Positions 7,523-14,230 of a stretch of DNA of 14,230 bases are shown here, one piece after another (the first letter of the stretch is position 1; each line of letters begins with the position of its first letter). This DNA is from Cristatella mucedo (lineage: Eukaryota; Bryozoa; Phylactolaemata; Cristatellidae): positions 1 to 14,230 of the forward strand of contig WPIO01000651.1 of NCBI GenBank assembly GCA_009760855.2. Direction: 5' to 3'. The position numbers were made by a program, and so were the translations under genes. The notes beneath the pieces were generated by a model, which worked only from the letters and a program-made list of their open reading frames with translations, did no database searches and was not told the origin of the DNA.

Positions 7523-8027
7523 TTACATTGATATTACGATCTGGACACCTTGTTTGGTCTTTGATTTCTGTTGCTTATTTTCTGCTTTTGTTAACATTGC
7601 GATAACTTTACCCCGACATTCCATTAGCTTATCACAGGTGTCACAGATCTCAACTAGGATGTCGATATACGATATACATCGATACATCGATACATCGATA
7701 TAGGATGTCGATATGTATCTAGATAGGGAATTAGTTTGTCAAGTGAATGTCTGAAAATCCGCGGATTTGCTCCTTTTAACTTTTGCTGACAAATCTTGAG
7801 TGCTAGGTCCTATGATTGATCACAACTAAGACTTGTTTGTAGGATTCAATCTCTGATTCATAGTCGGTGCTTCATTCAGATTCTTGATTTGGATCGTAAT
7901 CGGGATCGACAGAGTCAGAATCACTTTCCTCTGATAGTATTTGTTCTTCTGGAAATTGAGTCTCGAGTTCCTTTGATACTAATGTTGCGAAAAATTCTTC
8001 TGGCTCGTCACGACGAACGTCAGCCAT
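7523..8027 (-). pseudogene. Acidic N-terminus, Cys-containing C-terminus protein, decayed
   Basis: ATG at 8027 opens a very acidic stretch (MADVRRDEPEEFF, then SEESDSDSVDPDYD) that stops at TGA 7872-7874 and continues in frame with STDYESEIESYKQ. After a shift near 7800 a second segment is readable: LKICQQKLKGANPRI and LDKLIPYLDTY. It runs into an ATCGATGT tandem repeat (7655-7715) and, in a third frame, resumes as EICDTCDKLMECRGKV with a CxxC, ending in a Lys-rich tail at TAA 7523-7525. Total about 150 residues without the repeat. The Cys pattern could be half of a zinc site. It is the first gene on the minus strand of the block. Family unknown; an early regulatory role would be speculation. 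Confidence 0.42.
7655..7715. repeat. Palindromic ATCGATGT tandem repeat flanked by a 14-bp direct repeat
   Basis: TAGGATGTCGATAT occurs at 7655-7668 and again at 7701-7714. Between them is a run of ATCGATAC units, each holding the palindrome ATCGAT. The repeat lies inside the acidic/Cys protein gene and has disturbed its reading frame, so it probably expanded after the gene was already dead. Confidence 0.75.
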
Positions 8028-8039
8028 TGCCTTCTATAC

Positions 8040-8349
8040 TAGGGTAATTTTTTCTTTTAAAATGACTTAATTAAACTTGACACTCTGCGCAGAAGCCTCC
8101 TGTTTCATCAATTCTATAGTACACTCACAAAATATATAGTACACTCACAAAAAGTAGAACCACGGATGGTTGAGCAATCGTCTTAGTTCCAGAGTTTGGT
8201 TTACCTGTGAGTCTCAACTGCCAAGAGAAATCCCAATGCCTTCGGGTATTACCATATTCGTTTTCACTGGGTTATAGCAGACGAAACCCCTTCCATTCAC
8301 CTGTAGAAGCTTGGCTAATGTAGCTGTGTCTGGGATTAGGATCGTGATT
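8040..8349. other. Non-coding gap between virus-like block and LINE B
   Basis: I see no coding sequence here. It is the 5' side of the first minus-strand virus-block gene, so a promoter would be expected; an A/T-rich patch (TTTTTTCTTTTAAAATGACTTAATTAA, 8047-8073) and a 20-bp tandem repeat at 8115-8154 are the only visible structures. The right part may be degraded 5' sequence of LINE B. Confidence 0.4.
8115..8154. repeat. 20-bp tandem duplication
   Basis: TATAGTACACTCACAAAA is present at 8115-8132 and at 8135-8152, giving two 20-base units in tandem. It lies about 90 bases upstream of the first minus-strand gene of the virus-like block. It could be a promoter element, a remnant of a terminal repeat, or chance replication slippage. 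Confidence 0.8.
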
Positions 8350-9247
8350 AGGGACATCTAAATTAAGTGTCAATATGCAAGAACTTCTAGTAATAAGTGA
8401 CCTTATTTCTGAAAATGGTGTCGACCTGCTTGCCTTGTCTGAAACTTGGCTAAAACTGATAAACTGCCCGTCAATTAAAGACGCTACCCCGGCTGGTTTC
8501 TCATTCTTTCATACCCATAGACAAATCAAAACTGGAGGTGGAGTTGCCATTATCATGCAATCGAAATTCGACTTTAGGCCACTGGCAGTACCATCGAAGT
8601 AGTCTTTTGAATCGATAGTCTTTATTACACCCGACAACAAGCTACCGATGATGGCAGTAGTCTATCACCTACCAGTTACCAAGTCCTCCTGTATCTCAGC
8701 TTTCTCTGATCTCATTTCGATTCTTTGTACAAGAAATCGATCCTTCCTCGTTATGGGCGATTTCAACATTCACTTTGATAACTTACCTGATGCCTTCGGC
8801 ACTGAATTGTGTGCAATGACTGACTCATTGTCTCTTGTGGCTCACGTGCATGGCCCTATTCACATCAAGGGTCACACACTCGACCAAATTTTCTCATACA
8901 GCCACACTTTGTCATCACCAATTATTACCAAATCCTGCTTATCTGACCACATGCAGATCGAAATCAGTCTACGATGTGTGCCCTCCTCCTCCTCCTCTTC
9001 TAAAATCCCCTGTGAATTGCGAAACCTCAAGACCTTTGACATCGATGCTGTCCGTGTGAGAATATCTGTCTTGCCTCTGCTGCTCAGTCCCTCTTCAGAC
9101 CTATCACCATTGGTAGATTGCTGCAACCCGACACTAGCTGATATGCTCGACGAGTATGCACCTCTGACTAAGCGCACTGTGCGCCCTTGCCCAGATGGTC
9201 TATGGTTTACGACAGACATCAAACTAGCTAACTCTACTAAGTGCTAA
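8350..9247 (+). pseudogene. LINE B endonuclease domain (APE-type) and linker
   Basis: The frame reads ELLVISDLISENGVDLLALS, then SETWL at 8438-8452 (catalytic Glu), TGGGVAIIM, then after TAG 8600-8602 AVVYHLP, MGDFNIHFDNL (8753-8785, catalytic Asp and Asn), HTLDQIFSYS and LSDHMQIEIS (catalytic SDH at 8942-8950). This is the set of motifs of an apurinic-endonuclease-like LINE nuclease that nicks target DNA for primed reverse transcription. A CTC-repeat at about 8985-8999 encodes a run of serines after the domain. The frame ends at TAA 9245-9247 but continues in the same frame beyond it. Confidence 0.88.
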
Positions 9248-11141
9248 CTTGAAAAAGCATGCAAAATATCCGGACTGACTGTCCATCGACAGGCATACAA
9301 GGACTAGTATAGGTCGTACCAATCGATCCTAGCAAAGGCCAAGTCTAGCTTATATAGAAACATTGTTGAATCACAGATGCTCAATCCAAAAAGGCTTATA
9401 TCTACGATCAGCCATCTCCTCAAGTGCTCCCAGGTTAGCTCCTTACCTAATGATCCATGTGAGGATCTAGCTAATCGCTTCTCTACCTTCTTTGTCCTGA
9501 AGAAAGACAAGATCAGAGAGTTTGCCTCTACGATGGCAGCATCCACCCTAGAATCCTGTCCCTCAATTCCATGCAGCACCTCAATGTCTAAATTCAAGGA
9601 GATCACTAATGACATCGTCCTGAAGTTCATATTTCAATAAAAGAAGACAACTAGTCCTTTGGACCCTATTCCCAATGTCCTGCTTATAGGATGCATTGAT
9701 CTGCTGCTGCAATGCATAACTAACATCATCAATATGTTATTAGTCTCAGGTCATGCCCCAGCACCTCTCAAAAAGGCTGTAGTCAGGCCACTACTCAAGA
9801 AAGCTACACTAGACCAAGAGAACTTGAGCAACTCCGGCCCAGTCTCCCTTCTCCCATTCCTATCAAAGACACTGGAACGAGTCATGGCAGGCCAGCTGAA
9901 CTCATATATTGAAACTTCAAACCTTGCTTGTAAGTTCCAGTCTAGTTTTAGAAGTAGTAACTCCGGGTTCAGCATTGCTTCGTGTGAATAACGACCAAGT
10001 TAACAATGCAGACTTGGGTAGTCTCTCTGCTGTTTTGCTCGATTTTTAGGCAGCTTTTGATGCTATCGATCACCAAGTCCTTGAGCAGCTCTCATCTCGT
10101 CTAGGCATCAATGGCACTGCATCGTAATGGTTCAGGTCCTATCTTTGTGGGAGACTCTAGAGTATTGATGTGAATGGACAAAGATCATTAGAGGAACATC
10201 TAAAATATAGGGTACCTCAGGGCTTTGTGCTTGGTCCCATTATTTTCACGATTTATACTTTCCCTCTAGCCGATGCTATTGCCAAGCACAATCTAGGCTT
10301 TCACTGATATGCAGATGACGCTCGGCTTTGATTCCTCCAAGGCCTCCGGCATGTCGAATTCTGTCAACTCCCTTGCTGTATGTATTGACGACATCCACAC
10401 ATAGTGGTAGCAAACTTTCTTAAATTGAATGATGATAAAGCCAACTTCCTAGTTATGGCAAACCAAGTGTGATTCAGATATTGGAAAGGCTAACACTCAA
10501 AATCTGCTCTGCCAGCATTTCTTCTGCTGAATCTGCACGAAATCTGGGTGTGATGTTCCAAAGTGACCTTTCGTTAGACGACCACATCAGCTCCACAATC
10601 AAGCCTGCCTACTTTCGGCTGCATAATATTGCTAAAATTCGGGCTTGTTTAGACAGGGACACTGCATCTAAATTGGGTTCGTGCATTTGTGACACCCCGA
10701 CTTTACCTCTGTAAGGTAACTGCTTGCTGGTCTACCGGTCTGTGCACTCAGGTGCTTACAGCTAGTGCAAAACTCTGCAGCTAGGCTTGTCTGTCGTGAG
10801 TGTCGCAGTTGCCACATCGTATCACTTCTCCCCAACGTATGCTGGCTCACAGTCAAGCAACGCATCGACTTCCAAGGTTTTGTCACTCACTTGTAGGTCC
10901 CGTCATGCTTTGGCTCCAGCCTACCTATCAGATCTACTGCCCCACCAGACTAAGTAAGCATTGTACCACCAGCTTTTCGGAATCTAACTGTTTACCTGTA
11001 CCTCGTACAAACCTCAAATCCTCTGGAGATTGTGCCGTTAGTTTGTATGCTCCCACAGCCTGGAGCCCACTCCTGACTTCAGTCACAACATCCCCTGACT
11101 CGACCACATTTAAAAAGAAATTAAAACGCACCTATTTGTGA
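9248..11141 (+). pseudogene. LINE B reverse transcriptase and C-terminal domain
   Basis: After further stops at 9305-9307 and 9638-9640 the frame continues through SPLDPIPNVLL (9650s) and APLKKAVVRPLLKK, typical of the start of the RT domain. A shift near 9965 leads to LLDF.AAFDAIDH (catalytic Asp at 10041-10043, with TAG at 10047-10049), VPQG at 10212-10223 followed by VLGPIIFTIY, and the YADD active-site box at 10308-10319, just after TGA 10305-10307. The C-terminal domain follows in several frames and ends with TSPDSTTFKKKLK before the stop at 11139-11141. At least eight nonsense codons make it a clear pseudogene. The FxYADD and C-terminal motifs suit the CR1/L2 branch of LINEs; the exact clade needs a tree. 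Confidence 0.88.
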
Positions 11142-11387
11142 CAGCATTTAGTGGGTTCATTGTGATTCGTCCTTTATGTGCTTATGCATTCTGACATTGT
11201 GCATACTGCCACTACCTATACTTGCATGCCGACACGGTGCCTGTCACCCCTAACTATGTTATTCGTATCGTTTATTGAGCATGCTAATTGTAACCATTAT
11301 ATCGTACACCATTTGCAGCAATTGTAAAGCGCCTACAAAGAGATTGAGTTGTCTGAGGGTGCTGTATCAAGTGTTATTATTATTATA
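11142..11387 (+). other. LINE B 3' UTR with degraded 3' hairpin
   Basis: The segment matches the 3' UTRs of LINE A and LINE C from GACAGCATTTAGTGGGT onward. The terminal stem is eroded: AAAGCGCC (11327-11334) faces GGTGCTGT instead of GGCGCTTT, which removes two pairs. The tail is a short, imperfect ATT repeat. Confidence 0.75.
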
Positions 11388-11437
11388 ATATCTGAATTAT
11401 CGAGTAGCTCAGAACGGAGTATAAAAAAGTAAAAGTC

Positions 11438-11642
11438 GGCTGATTCAACAGCCTTATTTGTACAGTGGCAGGGAGCCTTGGCAACAGTCTACCCCTGCCT
11501 CCTTTCAGAGGGCAATAATAGGTCGCCTGCTGCATGATTAGAACCCACCACCTAACTCGCAAAGTGCAAGCACATTGCCCGTGCTTGGCAGAGACCTATG
11601 TTGTGCCGCCAGTCTTAAGAGGAGGGCCACGAAACCACGAGG
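11438..11642 (-). mobile_element. SINE 2, second copy of the hairpin-tail SINE family
   Basis: Read on the minus strand, it shows a tRNA-like head (A-box region about 11570-11592; B-box-like GGTTCTAATC, plus coordinates 11536-11545), then a body GGCGACCTATTATTGCC that aligns with GGCGATCCTTTATCGCC of SINE 1, then AGGCTCCCTGCC, TACAAATAAGGCTGTT and the tail hairpin GGCTG/CAGCC at 11438-11453. Order and spacing match SINE 1. The 5' end is uncertain: a string resembling the start of the tRNA-Glu monomer of SINE 1 (CCTCGTGGTTTCGTGGC, ending at 11642) suggests a decayed first unit, shorter by about 40 bases. No target duplication found. Confidence 0.65.
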
Positions 11643-12092
11643 GCCCAAGGCTCACAGCCGAAAGTGCCAAGGTCAATGTGCTTAACAAGCTGGGTGCTTT
11701 GTGGAGCACTGGAGCTTGAGCCAGTTTTCTGGCACACTGCTGCTGCTGGTGATGGCTCAGCATGGACAAGTCGTCACGGTCTGACAGCCGAGTCTCATCT
11801 GCCTGGTGTGGACGTTAAGCTATAGGTTTCTAAAGTAGGTGCACCCGGTCTTCAGCCGTAGGTCTTGGCTTAAAAGCAACCATGCCACTCCTAGGAGGAG
11901 GCCACCGATCGGCAGATAAGCATGGGCGATTGGCAGCCGTGCGAGCGAGCGGACTGGCATCATGCAGGCCTCTCCGGTCGCGACTGTGCTCGAACGACTG
12001 GCAGGCGGGCAGCCTGGAGCTTCCTCGTGGCTCTGCGAATCGGGGCTAGAGCAGAGATTGTCAAGTTTCGATCGACTTTTTTGCCGTTGCAG
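11643..12092. other. Non-coding stretch ending in a splice acceptor
   Basis: No coding sequence is supported. The part from 11905 to 12060 is noticeably G+C-rich but reads as no known protein in any frame. The end (12075-12092) is a T-rich tract followed by GCAG, a good 3' splice site for the CNOT11 exon at 12093, so this is read as intron. Confidence 0.55.
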
Positions 12093-12248
12093 GTTGTCGA
12101 TCTGCCGTCCGCGTTCATCCACCTGTACATTTTGAATTGCATATCTACATGCCGGCAAATCAAGGACCGCTACATGCAGAATCGTCTTGTGCCGGTTTTC
12201 TGCCTGTTCTTGAAGTCGCTCATACATAACAAAATCAGCGATGTGAAG
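12093..12248 (+). CDS. CNOT11: CNOT11 penultimate coding exon
   Basis: The 156-base exon encodes 52 residues in phase 0: it begins [13 protein letters not shown], contains [19 protein letters not shown] and ends NKISDVK. This is the conserved C-terminal region of CNOT11 (human C2orf29), recognised by the CIST-C-QIKD-YMQNRLV signature. Junctions are strong: a T-rich tract and GCAG before 12093, and AAG|GTAAGC at 12248-12249. CNOT11 is a subunit of the CCR4-NOT deadenylase complex, where it works with CNOT10 on the N-terminal arm of the CNOT1 scaffold; the C-terminal domain seen here is thought to be a protein-interaction module. No stop or frameshift is present, so the gene looks functional. 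Non-conservative changes in the otherwise conserved stretch are compatible with a distant invertebrate. Confidence 0.92.
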
Positions 12249-13243
12249 GTAAGCCGAAATTTCGGTGGCAGCAGCTGCTGGTGAAACTCATTAGTAATAC
12301 ATATATCACACCTTGGCGCATCGGTTTTGTCATCGCTGAGCTTTCGTTGGCCCCAGTTGACTCGGTTTTTGAGTAGATACGATCGTCCAGCTAACACTTG
12401 CAGATTCAGCCAAGGCACTCACTACCACCGCCCTTTACCTGTTCGCCGTGTTGTTTATCTTTGCTCTTCACACGTGTTCAGAAATTCATTCCAGACAGAA
12501 ACTTTTCACACAGTGGCTTACCTCGTGTGGCTTCCGTATTGTAACTTTTCCATCTTACTGCACCGTGTCTGCAGTATGGCCCACTTCCCGGAGTAGTTAA
12601 TTATGTCGATAAGTGAGCTGACGTCATGGCTAGTTGCTTATCATGTGCTAGTCGACCTCGTGTGCCCTGTGCCACTCACCATGCACAATGCAGCCTCATT
12701 TGATATAATTGCACAATTTGGTAAGTTTTCTGATCGTTGATTCGGATTGGACCACTCACGAGGACTGGTCATGTCAGGTCACTTCGAAGGTTAGGGTTAG
12801 GGGAGCCATCGGGGAGGGCCAGTGCAACAGTGCTTGCGGATTGCCTGAGTGGCGTGCATGACTGCCCGAATTCGGAGCCGACTGCGATAGCTGTGTCTCT
12901 CGAGCAACGAAAGCCGTGCATTGCATCGTGCCTTACTGGCTGTCCCTTCTGCTAGTCGAAGAGCTGTCGGTCTCATCCACAGGGCTGTGTCGCGCTCTGC
13001 CGCTCTATCTGCTCTGCTCCGAGAAGGAGCCGATCAGAGAGAGTGTGCACGGAAGTCGGAACTCTTGACGTCTGCTTTGCTTTCCTGTGCGACTTCTGCC
13101 GGCTTCCGATGTGCAGCTTCTGCCTCGCTTGCTGTGCAGCTGCCACAGTCAGCTTTGTGGGGTACTGTCTAAGCTGTTATCAGTTCGCCTTGCATGCACA
13201 CTCCTCACAAATGTTTCGGCAGCTGTGATAATGTCATTTCTAG
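12249..13243 (+). other. Last intron of CNOT11
   Basis: The 995-base intron starts with GTAAGC and ends with TTTCTAG before the last exon. Both flanking exons are in phase 0. I see no gene or recognised repeat in it. It contains a perfect TGACGTCA palindrome (12619-12626) and two TTAGGG units (12791-12802), both short enough to be chance. Confidence 0.85.
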
Positions 13244-13384
<141 letters not shown>

Positions 13385-13435
13385 CAGGTGTTTGCGGTGT
13401 GCTAAGTCGACCGTGTACCGGTCGCCAGAAATCCG

Positions 13436-13441
13436 AATAAA
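13436..13441 (+). terminator. Poly(A) signal of CNOT11
   Basis: AATAAA lies 52 bases after the CNOT11 stop codon. Cleavage would fall about 10-30 bases on, giving a 3' UTR of roughly 75 bases. A T/G-containing stretch (TTGTTATATTGTTG, 13469-13482) could be the downstream element. Confidence 0.75.
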
Positions 13442-13804
13442 TACGTCCTCCTGACATGCAAAAGAATAGTTGTTATATTGTTGCAGCAGTACTCCTTTGG
13501 CCAGNGGAATGTTCAGTTGCTTGTCAATAGGTGCACAAGAGTTTACACTTATTGTGAGAAAGCAGGCCAAGCATCGTACCACCCGCTTTTTGGAATCCAG
13601 CAGTCTACAAATACCCCGCGTATAACCTCAAATCCTTTGGAGACCGTGCATTTAGTTTTCGTATGCTCCCAAAGCCTGGAAGTCCCTCCCGACCTGCGTC
13701 AGAAAATCCCCTGACCTGACCATATTTAAAAAGAACTTAAAAACACACCGATTTAGGACAGCATTTATTGGGTCCCTGTGATTCGTCCTTCACGTGCTTT
13801 TGCG

Positions 13805-13859
13805 TGCTGACACTGTGCATGCTGCCACTAACCATATTTGCATGCTGACCCTGTGCATG
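13805..13859 (+). repeat. Internal direct repeat of the LINE 3' UTR
   Basis: TGCTGACACTGTGCATG (13805-13821) recurs as TGCTGACCCTGTGCATG (13843-13859), 38 bases apart. The same pair is present on the minus strand in LINE A (about 6540-6600) and, more diverged, in LINE B (about 11190-11240), so it belongs to the element's consensus. Confidence 0.75.
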
Positions 13860-13946
13860 TCACCCCTAACCATGTTATTCATTTTGTTTGTTTGTCAAGC
13901 ATGATTTTACTCACCATTCAATTGCATTTCCCTTTGCAGCAAATGT

Positions 13947-13986
13947 AAAGCGCCTAGAGAGAGATTGAGTTCTCTGAGGGCGCTTT
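13947..13986 (+). other. LINE 3'-end stem-loop (copy C)
   Basis: AAAGCGCC (13947-13954) pairs perfectly with GGCGCTTT (13979-13986), and an inner AGAGA/TCTCT can extend it. It immediately precedes the terminal ATT repeat, as in LINE A. Confidence 0.75.
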
Positions 13987-14016
13987 ATCAAGTGCATTAT
14001 TATTATTATTATTATT

Positions 14017-14230
14017 AGTATTAAAGCACACCGGGAATTCTTTAATTATTGTCAATATCCCCATTTTGGATGCCATCGCATTTGTTATCATTAAGAACGT
14101 GACAGGTTTGCTACTCGTAAGCCTGTCTATAAGCACTTCCATAGGGATTAGTCAAACGTACCACTTTTACAGATAGATGACCGTTATACAAAAATTGAAC
14201 TCGTAAGATTTCAAGTCGTATGTGAAGCCT
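14017..14230. other. Non-coding, nothing recognised
   Basis: Downstream of LINE C there is no open frame with recognisable content on either strand and no visible repeat. Confidence 0.5.

Larger units (their letters stand above)
8350..11387 (+). mobile_element. LINE B, near-complete but dead CR1/L2-type retrotransposon
   Basis: The element holds an APE-type endonuclease, a reverse transcriptase, the C-terminal domain, a 3' UTR and an imperfect (ATT)n tail at about 11374-11387. Its 3' part is colinear with LINE A and LINE C but more diverged, so it is an older or different subfamily copy. The first bases of the endonuclease domain are missing or unreadable before 8350, and no ORF1 is seen. 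Stops and frameshifts exclude activity. It carries the same orientation as the host gene CNOT11 downstream. Confidence 0.9.
13563..14016 (+). mobile_element. LINE C, 5'-truncated CR1/L2-type retrotransposon
   Basis: Only the last part of the C-terminal domain is present: it starts at CAGGCCAAGCATCGTACC, which corresponds to the middle of the domain in LINE A, and includes the YAPK/W-type segment near 13660 and KSPDLTIFKK, with stops and shifts. The 3' UTR, the terminal hairpin (13947-13986) and an (ATT)7 tail at 13996-14016 follow. It is close to LINE A in the 3' UTR and lies about 120 bases after the CNOT11 poly(A) signal. The base at 13505, just upstream, is undetermined (N). Confidence 0.9.

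Noticed and set aside
7655-7715. CRISPR-like array
   Set aside because: The units are contiguous 8-mers without spacers, and the context is an animal genome.
11820-12418. Several minus-strand open frames over the CNOT11 exon
   Set aside because: They are antisense shadows of a clearly conserved, properly spliced exon.
12619-12626. Perfect TGACGTCA (CRE-like) palindrome in the last CNOT11 intron
   Set aside because: A single 8-mer inside an intron gives no support for regulatory use.
12789-12803. Two TTAGGG units, possible interstitial telomere repeat
   Set aside because: Two units are too few to separate from chance in a window of this size.
12737-13228. Overlapping plus-strand open frames within the last CNOT11 intron
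   Set aside because: They lie between two joined phase-0 exons, have no recognisable domain, and the GC-rich composition explains their length.

Overview
The window looks like nuclear DNA of a metazoan, probably an aquatic invertebrate; the species cannot be told from this sequence. The reasons are spliced exons of a conserved animal gene (CNOT11) with GT/AG junctions and an AATAAA signal, three copies of a CR1/L2-type LINE, and tRNA-derived SINEs. There is no bacterial-style operon or ribosome-binding-site organisation.

Layout. (1) 1-2090: no gene recognised. (2) About 2100-8030: a decayed block that I read as an endogenous DNA-virus-like element. Most genes are on the minus strand, in transcription order: an acidic/Cys-containing protein (7523-8027), a 39-aa ORF (7338-7457), an ORF cut by a LINE (7079-7321), a long lysine-rich/coiled-coil protein (4477-5757), a basic Gly-linker protein (3962-4450), a capsid-like protein (2550-3961) and a YqaJ-type exonuclease remnant (2100-2400). 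One or two genes (5784-6380) run on the plus strand. Most genes are broken by stops and frameshifts. I see no DNA polymerase, integrase, packaging ATPase or protease, so the copy is incomplete, or belongs to an unusually small lineage. (3) Two later insertions sit inside the block: a roughly 255-bp SINE with a tRNA-Glu-like head at 5199-5453, flanked by a 9-bp target duplication, and a 5'-truncated LINE at 6378-7078 on the minus strand. (4) 8350-11387: a nearly complete but dead LINE of the same family, with APE-type endonuclease, reverse transcriptase and C-terminal domain. (5) 11438-11642: a second copy of the SINE family on the minus strand. (6) 12093-13384: the last two coding exons of CNOT11 on the plus strand, with a 995-bp intron between them and a poly(A) signal at 13436. 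(7) 13563-14016: a third, 5'-truncated LINE copy just downstream.

The only clearly functional host gene is CNOT11, a CCR4-NOT deadenylase subunit. No upstream CNOT11 exon is visible before the splice acceptor at 12092, so the virus-like block, the large LINE and SINE 2 may all lie in one long intron, with the virus-like capsid genes antisense to the host gene. This is an inference. The order of events in the virus-like block is clear: viral DNA first, then decay plus SINE and LINE insertion.
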